Shown: piece after piece, positions 1 to 6,391 of the stretch
Position numbering within the stretch: position 1 is the first letter of the stretch
Layout of the letters: each line of letters starts with the position of its first letter
DNA from: Xanthobacteraceae bacterium
GTDB taxonomy: Bacteria > Pseudomonadota > Alphaproteobacteria > Rhizobiales > Xanthobacteraceae
Reading direction: 5' to 3'
DNA length: 11,130 nucleotides
Assembly (NCBI GenBank): GCA_030037185.1
Contig: JASHRR010001162.1
Location: 1-11,130, forward strand
Notes under the pieces: generated by a model
Databases searched by the model: none
The model's input: the letters and a program-made list of their open reading frames with translations, nothing else
Told to the model about the DNA's origin: nothing
Position numbers and translations under genes: made by a program

Positions 1-136
1 GGAATCTTGCGCGCCTGCGGGGGGACCGCGGCACGGATCTGCATTCTCGCGTCCCGGCAATAGCGAGGTCGGCGTCGCACAAGGCGTTCGCGGGTGTCAA
101 GTGTGTGTGGCATTGCGACCGCCCAACGAAACGCCC

Positions 137-165
137 TTTGCCGGCGCCTGCCGGCCGTGTATCCT
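137..165 (+). promoter_or_regulatory. possible sigma70-type promoter for paralogue A
   Basis: TTGCCG (138-143) is followed after 16 bases by TATCCT (160-165). Each hexamer matches its consensus at 4 of 6 positions, and the pair lies about 65 bases upstream of the chosen start at 231. A GC-rich genome gives many such chance matches, so this is only a candidate. Confidence 0.25.
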
Positions 166-230
166 GACCCACTGCAGATCGGTCGCGTTTGTCGCGACCC
201 GAAGTTATCCGGACAATGCAGGGGGAAAAA

Positions 231-1088
231 ATGATGCGGTACGCAAGCTCGGCAGGGGCGTTCGCGTTCGCCGCCGCGCTGACGGTGGCGATCGGGGCTC
301 ACGCGGCCGAGGACGCGAAATACCCCGATTGGAGCGGTGCGTGGATAAGGATTCCGGTTAAACTTCCCACTCAGCCGTCTCACGACCAGACCAAGCCGTG
401 GGGGCTCGGTCAGCAGGCCCCGCTCACTGCGGAGTATCAGAAAATCCTGGAGGACTCGATTGCGGACCAGGCCAATGGCGGGCTGGGCAATTTCCCCACC
501 ACGCTGGGCCGCGCCGCCGGCATGCCGCACATGATGATGGGGTTTATCCCGATGGAATTCGTGGTCACTCCGGAGACCACTTATATTTTGATTGGGATGT
601 ATGACCACTATCGCCGAATCTTCACCGACGGGCGCGACTGGCCCACCCAGATTGAGCCGACTTTTGCGGGCTACTCGATCGGCCGCTGGGTCGATGAGGA
701 TGGCGACGGCCGCTATGACGCGCTTGAGGTTGAAACGCGCGGTTTCAAGGGGCCACGCGCCTACGACGAAACCGGCCTGCCCCTCCATTTCGACAATCAA
801 TCGATCTTTAAAGAGCGCATCTATCGCGACAAAGCCGATCCAAATATCATTCACGACGAGATGACAACGATCGACCATGCCCTGACGCGTCCGTGGACGG
901 TCGACAAAAGGTACGTACGCGACCCGGATCCGCGCCCGGTGTGGCCGGAATATTACATTGCGGAGGGCAATGGGCAGATCGCCATCGGCAACGAAAACTA
1001 TTTCCTGAGCGCGGAAGGCATGTTGATGCCGGCCAAGAAAAATCAGTTGCCCCCCGATCTGCGGTATTTCAAACAGACGGGCAGGTGA
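231..1088 (+). CDS. exported protein of unnamed family, paralogue A (cysteine-free)
   Basis: A 285-residue protein with an N-terminal signal peptide (hydrophobic residues about 8-22, likely AHA cleavage after residue 25), so the mature protein should be periplasmic or secreted. I chose ATG 231 because the run GGGGGA lies just upstream; ATG 234 fits its spacing equally well, and a TTG at 189 would extend the frame without a ribosome site. The mature chain opens with KYPDWSGAW and carries FVVTPETTY, RRIFTDGRDWP, TRPWTVDK and ends PPDLRYFKQ. Residues 155-166 (DEDGDGRYDALE) form an EF-hand-like calcium loop. By eye it is about two thirds identical to the convergent gene at 1258-2127 and distantly like the two genes at 8366-10362. 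It contains no cysteine, unlike the other three. I do not recognise a named domain or function; the gene call itself is secure. Confidence 0.9.
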   Translation: MMRYASSAGAFAFAAALTVAIGAHAAEDAKYPDWSGAWIRIPVKLPTQPSHDQTKPWGLGQQAPLTAEYQKILEDSIADQANGGLGNFPTTLGRAAGMPHMMMGFIPMEFVVTPETTYILIGMYDHYRRIFTDGRDWPTQIEPTFAGYSIGRWVDEDGDGRYDALEVETRGFKGPRAYDETGLPLHFDNQSIFKERIYRDKADPNIIHDEMTTIDHALTRPWTVDKRYVRDPDPRPVWPEYYIAEGNGQIAIGNENYFLSAEGMLMPAKKNQLPPDLRYFKQTGR

Positions 1089-1130
1089 CGGGTCGCTGGC
1101 TTCGGCAAATTTACCGTAACACTGGATTGT

Positions 1131-1157
1131 AGGGCGACCTTTGTGGCCGCCCTTTTT
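1131..1157 (+). terminator. intrinsic terminator after paralogue A
   Basis: AGGGCGACC (1131-1139) pairs with GGCCGCCCT (1145-1153), with one A-C mismatch and a 5-base loop, and T continues to 1157. It lies 43 bases after the stop at 1088. The gene on the opposite strand ends at 1258, so this hairpin separates convergent transcripts. Confidence 0.75.
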
Positions 1158-1184
1158 GCGGAGACAATGGACGGTGTAGTGGCG

Positions 1185-1217
1185 CACCCGGTGTACAGAC
1201 GGAGCGACCACCCGGTG
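1185..1217. repeat. two copies of CACCCGGTG
   Basis: CACCCGGTG occurs at 1185-1193 and 1209-1217. Each copy is a palindrome around a central C, so the two can also pair with each other as a hairpin. They lie between the terminator of paralogue A and the stop of paralogue B and could help end minus-strand transcription. No T-run follows on either strand. Confidence 0.35.
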
Positions 1218-1257
1218 CAACGGCAGCCGCCCCTCGCGGGACGTCGCGCTCTTGCCC

Positions 1258-2127
1258 TCACTTCTGCGACTGCTTGAAATACCTCAGATCCGGGGGCGGC
1301 TGGTCCTTGCGGACCGGCATCAACAGCCCGTCCCCGCTTAAGAAGTAGCTTTGCTTACCGATCGCGATCATTGATGGGTTCTCGGTGCAATAAGCCTCGG
1401 CCCACTCGGGACGCGGATTGGCATCGTGCACATATTTCTTGTCGACGATCCAAGGCCGCGTCAACGCATTGTCGAAGACTGTCATCTCGTCGTGGAGGAT
1501 TTTCGGATTGGTCTTGTCGCGATAGATCCGCTCCTTGAACCTCGATTGATTATCGAATGCCAGGGGAAGCCCGGTGGCATCGTAGGCACGAGGACCTTTG
1601 AACGGTCCGCGCGTTTCGACTTCGAGCGTGTCATAAGTGCCGTCGCCGTCCGTATCGATCCACTTGCCGAGCGAGTAGCCGGCATAGGTCGGCTCGATGT
1701 CCTTGGGCCAGTCGCGACCATCTGTGAAGATTCGGCGAAAATGCTCGGCGCCGCCGACCAGCACATAGGTGGTGTTTGGCGTCACGACGAACTCCAGCGG
1801 CCGAAATGCAATCATGTTGAGCGGCATGCCGCCGGGGTAGCACCGGACGGCGTGGTCAAAAAAGTTTCCTTCCCCGCCGTTGGCCTGGTCTGCAAGGCTG
1901 TCCTCCAGAACTTTTTGATACTCGGGCGTCAGCGGGGCCTGCTGACCGAACCCCCAGGGCTTCGTCTGGTCGAACGAAGGCTGGCCCCCGAGTCCGGGCA
2001 CGACAAAGCGCGCCCATGCGCCCTTCCAGTCCGGATATTTCGGCTGGTCGGCTGCCTTGACGGTGCCGATGGGCATCGCGACTGCGACCGCGACCGCGAT
2101 GGCTGTGACTAGACTCGGACTCTGCAT
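1258..2127 (-). CDS. exported protein of unnamed family, paralogue B
   Basis: A 289-residue exported protein. The start at 2127 is set by a full AGGAGGT site (2136-2142 on the complement) 8 bases upstream; the frame stays open further upstream but without a comparable site. Residues 1-25 are a signal peptide with likely cleavage after VKA. The mature protein opens KYPDWKGAW and shares long blocks with paralogue A: QTKPWG-GQQAPLT, LEDS-ADQANGG, RRIFTDGRDWP, LTRPW-VDK-YV and PPDLRYFKQ. Residues 158-169 (DTDGDGTYDTLE) fill positions 1, 3, 5, 6, 9 and 12 of an EF-hand loop. It has exactly two cysteines, C96 (CYPGGMP) and C247 (CTEN), matching those of paralogues C and D and suggesting a disulphide in the periplasm. 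It converges on paralogue A and diverges from the glsB-like operon. No known function is recognised. Confidence 0.92.
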   Translation of the reverse strand: MQSPSLVTAIAVAVAVAMPIGTVKAADQPKYPDWKGAWARFVVPGLGGQPSFDQTKPWGFGQQAPLTPEYQKVLEDSLADQANGGEGNFFDHAVRCYPGGMPLNMIAFRPLEFVVTPNTTYVLVGGAEHFRRIFTDGRDWPKDIEPTYAGYSLGKWIDTDGDGTYDTLEVETRGPFKGPRAYDATGLPLAFDNQSRFKERIYRDKTNPKILHDEMTVFDNALTRPWIVDKKYVHDANPRPEWAEAYCTENPSMIAIGKQSYFLSGDGLLMPVRKDQPPPDLRYFKQSQK

Positions 2128-2162
2128 GGTAGGTGACCTCCTAAACGACTGTGCGCGGCTCG

Positions 2163-2209
2163 CCCCCTCTCTGCCCTGCCGCCTCGATGGCGGAGAATAG
2201 GGAGGCGGG
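2163..2209. repeat. GC-rich imperfect inverted repeat in the leader of paralogue B
   Basis: CCGCC (2179-2183) pairs with GGCGG (2189-2193) around a 5-base loop. CCCT (2174-2177) pairs with AGGG (2199-2202), and CCT (2166-2168) with AGG (2203-2205). It resembles the dispersed palindromes common between genes of soil alphaproteobacteria, but copy number cannot be judged from one window. It sits just upstream of the ribosome site of paralogue B, so it could also fold in that leader RNA. Confidence 0.35.
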
Positions 2210-2618
2210 TCGTCGCCCCGCGGAACCGTAGCGCGGCTTTCCGCACCGCCGACATTGCCTTGGCCTTCAACTGTCAAGCTGGGCCATGCCGCGCGCGACG
2301 CAGGCCGGCGACCGCCGGAAAAGTTCTGCGCAAGCTGCGTGTTTACTCCTGCCAACAAAGATACATCACCCGCATATGGCGTGGAAGTCTTGAGACGATG
2401 CCGTGGGCCGCAAACGTCCCGCCGGTTCCGCGTTAACGTGGTGCCGGGTGGGTTGAGCCACCCGGGCTTGTGACTTGGTCGATGCTCCAAATCCCTTCAG
2501 ATTGGCTGAAGCGGTCAACCACGCAGTCGGGTCGTTCGAAAGATTTCACCGTCTCGCGGGGCTGAGCGAGCGGTCCCAGCCAGAATCCCGTCGAAATTTC
2601 GAAACCGCCCCCAACTCT
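2210..2618. other. intergenic region between divergent genes, no gene seen
   Basis: This stretch separates paralogue B (minus strand) from the glsB-like operon (plus strand). Open frames cross it but have neither plausible starts nor family resemblance. It must hold the promoter of paralogue B, which I could not place. The only clear structure is an 8-base perfect hairpin, CCGGGTGG (2444-2451) with CCACCCGG (2458-2465) and a 6-base loop. No T-run follows it, so it is not an obvious terminator. Confidence 0.5.
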
Positions 2619-2644
2619 GGAACCGAGGCGCGACAACAAACGTT
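2619..2644 (+). promoter_or_regulatory. EcfG-type general stress response promoter
   Basis: GGAAC (2619-2623), 17 bases, then CGTT (2641-2644) is an exact match to the -35/-10 consensus GGAAC-N16-17-CGTT of the alphaproteobacterial general stress sigma factor EcfG/RpoE2. It ends 22 bases before the ATG of the GlsB/YeaQ-like gene, leaving room for a short leader with a GGAGGT ribosome site (2657-2662). Stress induction of the downstream gene fits that family's usual regulation. Confidence 0.75.
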
Positions 2645-2666
2645 ACCGTTTAAGCCGGAGGTCATC

Positions 2667-2933
2667 ATGTCTATCATCGCGTGGATCATTTTGGGATTAA
2701 TTGCCGGCTTCATCGCCAACAAGATCGTCGATCACCCGGGCGGCGGTTTGATCTTCGACACTGTTCTCGGGATTATCGGGGCGGTTGTTGGGGGCTGGCT
2801 GTTTTCCTTTTTCGGCGCACGAGAGGTTACAGGCTTTAATCTCTACAGCCTTATTGTCGCCATCGTCGGAGCGGTCGTGGTTCTGCTCATATATCACGCG
2901 TTCACAGGCGCGCGACCGGCGAACCGGTTTTGA
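2667..2933 (+). CDS. GlsB/YeaQ/YmgE-type stress response membrane protein
   Basis: An 88-residue, very hydrophobic, glycine-rich protein with three predicted membrane helices (about residues 2-20, 28-50 and 59-80). The pattern GLIAGFIANKIV, then GIIGAVVGGWLF, then VAIVGAVVVLLIY is typical of the transglycosylase-associated/GlsB family (Pfam PF04226), and the length is normal for it. The start at 2667 follows GGAGGT by 4 bases; the frame reaches back to 2475, but that part is non-hydrophobic and would include the promoter. Family members are small inner-membrane proteins induced by stress, with unclear biochemistry. An EcfG-type promoter directly upstream supports stress control here. The DoxX gene starts 28 bases after its stop and is probably in the same transcript. 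Confidence 0.9.
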   Translation: MSIIAWIILGLIAGFIANKIVDHPGGGLIFDTVLGIIGAVVGGWLFSFFGAREVTGFNLYSLIVAIVGAVVVLLIYHAFTGARPANRF

Positions 2934-2961
2934 CAAAGTCGTGACCTCGCAGACGTCCTGC

Positions 2962-3369
2962 ATGGCGTACTCTGCTCATGCTCTCGCCGCATTGCGGATC
3001 GTCGCTGCGATTCTCTTTCTCGCGCACGGTCTCACCAAGTTAGTCGGCTTTCCGGTGGGCGCCCCCCCGGGCGAGCAGCCGCTCATGACGCTGCTCGGCT
3101 TTGCCGGAGTGATCGAGGTCATTACCGGGGTGTTACTGATTCTAGGCGTGTTCACACGGCCAGCCGCCCTCATTGCTTGCGGGGAGATGGCGGTCGCCTA
3201 TTGGCTCTATCACGCGCCGCGCAGCTTTTTCCCGGCGATCAACGGCGGCGATGCTGCAATCCTGTTCTGTTTTGTTTTCCTCTACATCTTTGCGGCAGGC
3301 CCCGGGACCTTGAGTTTGGACGGTCTGCTGCACAGCCTTCCCCGGCTTAGGCGCCTCTCGAAAGGCTAG
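2962..3369 (+). CDS. DoxX family membrane protein
   Basis: A 135-residue protein with four predicted membrane helices (about residues 8-27, 44-63, 67-84 and 97-113). It shows the DoxX pattern: LRIVAAILFLAHGLTKL near the N-terminus, GVIEVITGVLLILGVFTRPAAL in helix 2-3, EMAVAYWLYHAP, then a PAINGGDAAILFCFVFLY segment and GPGTLSLD near the end. DoxX-type proteins are small inner-membrane proteins linked in various bacteria to redox or sulphur stress; the exact role here is unknown. The ATG at 2962 begins the conserved region; no strong ribosome site precedes it, which fits translation coupled to the gene 28 bases upstream. GTG 2941 is an alternative start. Likely expressed from the stress promoter at 2619-2644. 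Confidence 0.9.
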   Translation: MAYSAHALAALRIVAAILFLAHGLTKLVGFPVGAPPGEQPLMTLLGFAGVIEVITGVLLILGVFTRPAALIACGEMAVAYWLYHAPRSFFPAINGGDAAILFCFVFLYIFAAGPGTLSLDGLLHSLPRLRRLSKG

Positions 3370-3572
3370 CTGGTCGGTCGAGTCAGCATGATTGGTTGCA
3401 AGCGCGGCCGGAGCCCGAGCGGCGAAACCCGCGAGCAGCATTGCGATTTCGGAAGGGCGGTCCCGGATTTCGCTGAGTCAGTATCAGGGTGGCCGGAGGC
3501 CGGACCCGGGTGGATCAGGGCTGGGGCAGCCCCCGTTTCAGGGCGACGTGGCGGCTGATAAGATCAGCACCT

Positions 3573-3598
3573 CTTAAGCAATCCCGGATGAACTTAAG
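3573..3598. promoter_or_regulatory. paired CTTAAG palindromes, possible operator
   Basis: CTTAAG occurs at 3573-3578 and 3593-3598, 20 bases centre to centre, which places both on one face of the helix. Both copies are followed by C. They lie 53-78 bases before the start of the oxidoreductase operon. A dimeric regulator could bind here, but no regulator gene is in the window, so this is conjecture. Confidence 0.3.
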
Positions 3599-3650
3599 CG
3601 ACAACCCGTGTTTCGCTGCGGCGGGACATCGCTTTGAGATGGAGGATGAG

Positions 3651-4160
3651 ATGGCCGAGGAGGTGACGATCCGCATCAACGAGCAAATATCGACAGTCGC
3701 GGTCGATCGCGACACGCCGCTCCTTTATGTGCTGGCAAATGAGCTTGGCCTGCGAGGACCGCGTTTCGGCTGCGGGCTTGGCCAGTGCGGCTCATGTTCG
3801 GTCCTTCTCGACGGTATGGAAATCCGTTCATGCATTACGCCGGTCGGGGCAGTCGAAGGCAAGCAGGTGACGACGCTTGAGGGCCTGCCGGCGCTCTTTG
3901 CCCGGCAACGCAAGCTTGCGAGCCCGCCCGCCCTTCACCCCTTGCAGCGCGCCATGATCGAGGAGCAGGCGCCGCAATGCGGATACTGCTACAACGGTAT
4001 GATTATCAAGGGCGCCGAATTGCTGAGCCAGAAGCCGCAGCCGGGCGAGCGCGAAGTTCGCGAGGCGATGAACGGACATCTGTGCCGCTGCGGCAGCTAT
4101 CCGCGCATCATGAAGGCAATTGCGCTCGCTTCCCGGATCATGGCGGAGGAACGCCAATGA
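3651..4160 (+). CDS. [2Fe-2S] subunit of molybdopterin hydroxylase (IorA/NicA-like)
   Basis: A 169-residue protein of the small iron-sulphur subunit family of xanthine dehydrogenase-type enzymes. The N-terminal plant-type ferredoxin domain supplies C41, C46, C49 and C61 (CGLGQCGSC then C). The C-terminal helical domain supplies C110, C113, C145 and C147 (CGYC and CRC followed by GSYPRI). All eight cluster ligands are present, so it should carry two [2Fe-2S] clusters and pass electrons from the Mo site to an acceptor. The length is normal. I chose ATG 3651 because GGAGG (3641-3645) precedes it by 5 bases; ATG 3639 lacks such a site. It overlaps the next gene by ATGA, a sign of translational coupling. 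It has no export signal and would be carried out with the Tat-exported partner, as proposed for related enzymes. Confidence 0.93.
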   Translation: MAEEVTIRINEQISTVAVDRDTPLLYVLANELGLRGPRFGCGLGQCGSCSVLLDGMEIRSCITPVGAVEGKQVTTLEGLPALFARQRKLASPPALHPLQRAMIEEQAPQCGYCYNGMIIKGAELLSQKPQPGEREVREAMNGHLCRCGSYPRIMKAIALASRIMAEERQ

Positions 4161-6391
4161 AGACGAATGCACAACTCGCATTGACGCGCCGCGATCTCCT
4201 CAAGGGCGGCGCCCTCATCGTCGGCTTCAACATTGCGGGCCCTCTGACGAGCCCGTTGCAGGGCCCCGCGGCGGCGCCGGCCGCCGCCGCCACACCTGAC
4301 GCTGAGCTTCTCGACTCGTGGATTGCGGTGCATGCGAACAACACCGCGACGGTGTTCATGGGCAAGGTCGAACTTGGCCAGGGCACCACGACCGGGATGC
4401 TGCAGATCGCTGCCGAGGAGCTTGATCTCGCCATGAGCCAGGTGTCGGCTGCCCGGATCGATACCAACGTGACCCCGAACCAGGGACCTTCCGTGGCGAG
4501 CCTCTCGATCATGGACAATGGACCGCAATTGCGCGCCGCTGCTGCCGAAGCGCGCCAGGTGCTAGTGGGGCTTGCCGCCGTCAGGCTCGGCGCGCCGGCA
4601 GATCGACTCAAGGTCAAGGACGGCATCGTCACCGTCGAGGGCGATCCGGCCCGCGCGGTCTCCTATGGGGACCTCATCGGCGACCGGCGGTTCAACGTCA
4701 AGATGACCGGCAACGCGCCGCAAAAACCGGTGTCGCAATATCGGCTGGTCACTACGCGCGCGCCGCGCGTCGACATCCCCGACAAGATCCGCGGCAACTA
4801 TGTCTACATGCAGCACGTGCGCGTTCCCGCCATGTTGCATGGACGGGTTGTTCGCCCGCGCGGGCAGGGCGCATATGGGGATGGCGCCAGGGTCGTGAGC
4901 ATCGACGCCGGTTCGATTTCCGACATCGCGGGCGCCCGGATGGTGCGCCGGGGCGAGTTCGTCGGCGTCGTTGCCGAGCGCGAGTGGGACGCGGTGCGGG
5001 CGGCCGAAAAGCTCAAGGTCACGTGGGATGTGCCGCCGCGCCTGCCCGCCGGCAGGCTGTTCGAAGCCATGCGGGCGTCGCGCACGGCCGACTCGGTCAT
5101 TGTCGAGAGCGGTGATGTTGCGGCTGCTCTCGCGGCGGCAGCGCATGTTGCCTCCGCGACCTACTATGGGCCGTATCAATCCCACGCCCCATTTGCGCCA
5201 AGTTGCGCGCTCGCCGATGTCGGCCCTCTCGGCGCGCTGGTGATGTGTTCGACCCAGTTTCCGCACGGCGTGCGCGACATGCTGGCTCAGACGCTTGGGC
5301 TTAACGCCGAACAGGTGCAGGTCAGGTACTATGAGGCCGCCGGCGTGTTTGGCCGCGCCTGCCATGACGATTGCGCGATCGCGGCCGCGGTGATGTCGCA
5401 GGCGGTCGGCCGTCCCGTGCGCGTCCAGTTCATGCGCTGGGACGAACTCGGCTGGGACAATTACGGCCCGGCCCATCTCGCCGACGTTCGTGGTGGCGTG
5501 GATGCGGCCGGCAATATCGTGGCCTTCGAATATCACGGCTGGCATCACGGCTGGAACACGGCCGAGACCTCCCAGGAACTTGCGCTCGGAGGGCAGGTGC
5601 AGCCGCCGGTCAGCGGGCGCGCGCGCCTCGTCAACAAAGAAACCCTGAGCGCCGTCTACGCCATGCCGAATGTGCGGTTGATCAACCATCACGTGCCAGG
5701 GCTCGACGGCTATCTCAAGGGCGGTAATCTGCGCTCGCCGATGGACCTCTCGATCTCCTTCGCATCAGAACAGACGATCGACGAGCTCGCGCACGCCGTG
5801 CGCATTGACCCGGTGGAGTTCCGCCGCCGCAACATGACAGATCCGCGCTGGCTCGGTGTTCTCGACGCCGTTGCCCAGGCCGCTGGCTGGACGCCGCGGG
5901 CCGCGCATGCGTCGGCTTCAGATGCCGCGATCTTGACCGGCCGCGGCATCGCGCTCGGCACCCACATCGTCTCCCGCGGCGCCGCCGTAGCGGATATCGA
6001 GGTTGACCGACAGAGCGGGCGAATCAGAGTGAAGCACCTCTATGCCGCACTGGACGCTGGCCTTGCGGTCAATCCGGCGCTGGTCGAAAACCAGATCGAG
6101 GGCATGCTGGTCCAGGCGGCAAGCCGCGCGCTGATCGAGGAGGTTCAATTCACCAAGACGAACGTCACCAGCCTCGACTGGAAGACCTATCCGGTGCTGC
6201 GGTTTGCCGACCATCCGGGGGTGACGCCCGTCGTGGTGCAGCGGCTTGACGAGCGCTCGACCGGGGCCGGCGAGGAGGTGATGGGTGCGGCGGTGGGCGC
6301 GATCGCCAACGCCTTCTTTGACGCCACAGGCGCGCGTCTGCGCGAATACCCGATGACGCCCGATCGCGTGCAAGCGGCGTTGAAGGCGTAG
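4157..6391 (+). CDS. molybdopterin-binding hydroxylase large subunit (IorB/NicB-like)
   Basis: A 744-residue catalytic subunit of the xanthine dehydrogenase/aldehyde oxidase superfamily, closest in build to isoquinoline 1-oxidoreductase beta and the nicotinate dehydrogenase large subunit. It hydroxylates a carbon next to ring nitrogen or an aldehyde, using water as the oxygen source. A Tat signal is visible (TRRDLLKGG, residues 10-18, then a hydrophobic stretch and an Ala/Pro linker), so it should act in the periplasm. Mo-site motifs are GKVELGQG (Q75), GVFGR (396-400, usually GGGFGR) and GAGEE with the catalytic Glu at 706. It starts within the stop of the small subunit and has GGAGGA (4144-4149) upstream. 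It ends soon after the last Mo domain and has no fused cytochrome c domain, unlike NicB. No cytochrome, FAD subunit or XdhC-like maturation gene lies nearby. The substrate cannot be told. Confidence 0.92.
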   Translation: MKTNAQLALTRRDLLKGGALIVGFNIAGPLTSPLQGPAAAPAAAATPDAELLDSWIAVHANNTATVFMGKVELGQGTTTGMLQIAAEELDLAMSQVSAARIDTNVTPNQGPSVASLSIMDNGPQLRAAAAEARQVLVGLAAVRLGAPADRLKVKDGIVTVEGDPARAVSYGDLIGDRRFNVKMTGNAPQKPVSQYRLVTTRAPRVDIPDKIRGNYVYMQHVRVPAMLHGRVVRPRGQGAYGDGARVVSIDAGSISDIAGARMVRRGEFVGVVAEREWDAVRAAEKLKVTWDVPPRLPAGRLFEAMRASRTADSVIVESGDVAAALAAAAHVASATYYGPYQSHAPFAPSCALADVGPLGALVMCSTQFPHGVRDMLAQTLGLNAEQVQVRYYEAAGVFGRACHDDCAIAAAVMSQAVGRPVRVQFMRWDELGWDNYGPAHLADVRGGVDAAGNIVAFEYHGWHHGWNTAETSQELALGGQVQPPVSGRARLVNKETLSAVYAMPNVRLINHHVPGLDGYLKGGNLRSPMDLSISFASEQTIDELAHAVRIDPVEFRRRNMTDPRWLGVLDAVAQAAGWTPRAAHASASDAAILTGRGIALGTHIVSRGAAVADIEVDRQSGRIRVKHLYAALDAGLAVNPALVENQIEGMLVQAASRALIEEVQFTKTNVTSLDWKTYPVLRFADHPGVTPVVVQRLDERSTGAGEEVMGAAVGAIANAFFDATGARLREYPMTPDRVQAALKA

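Noticed and set aside
1..63. Frame ending in TAG at 61-63 considered as the end of an upstream gene
   Set aside because: Only 20 codons are visible, with no recognisable C-terminal motif and no terminator after it, so it cannot be supported.
101..361. 86-codon plus-strand frame with several cysteines overlapping the start of paralogue A
   Set aside because: It has no ribosome site, and it runs out of frame into the signal peptide region of a supported gene.
1426..2112. 228-codon plus-strand open frame opposite paralogue B
   Set aside because: It lies antisense to a gene with a perfect ribosome site, signal peptide and paralogues. High GC content makes such antisense frames common, and its translation shows no family resemblance.
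2442..2466. Hairpin GCCGGGTGG/CCACCCGG considered as a terminator
   Set aside because: No gene ends near it on either strand and no T-run follows; it is kept only as a structure in the intergenic region.
4562..5692. 376-codon minus-strand open frame opposite the hydroxylase large subunit
   Set aside because: It is a shadow of a well-supported enzyme gene; its product is low in hydrophobic structure, rich in His/Arg/Gly, and has no recognisable domain.
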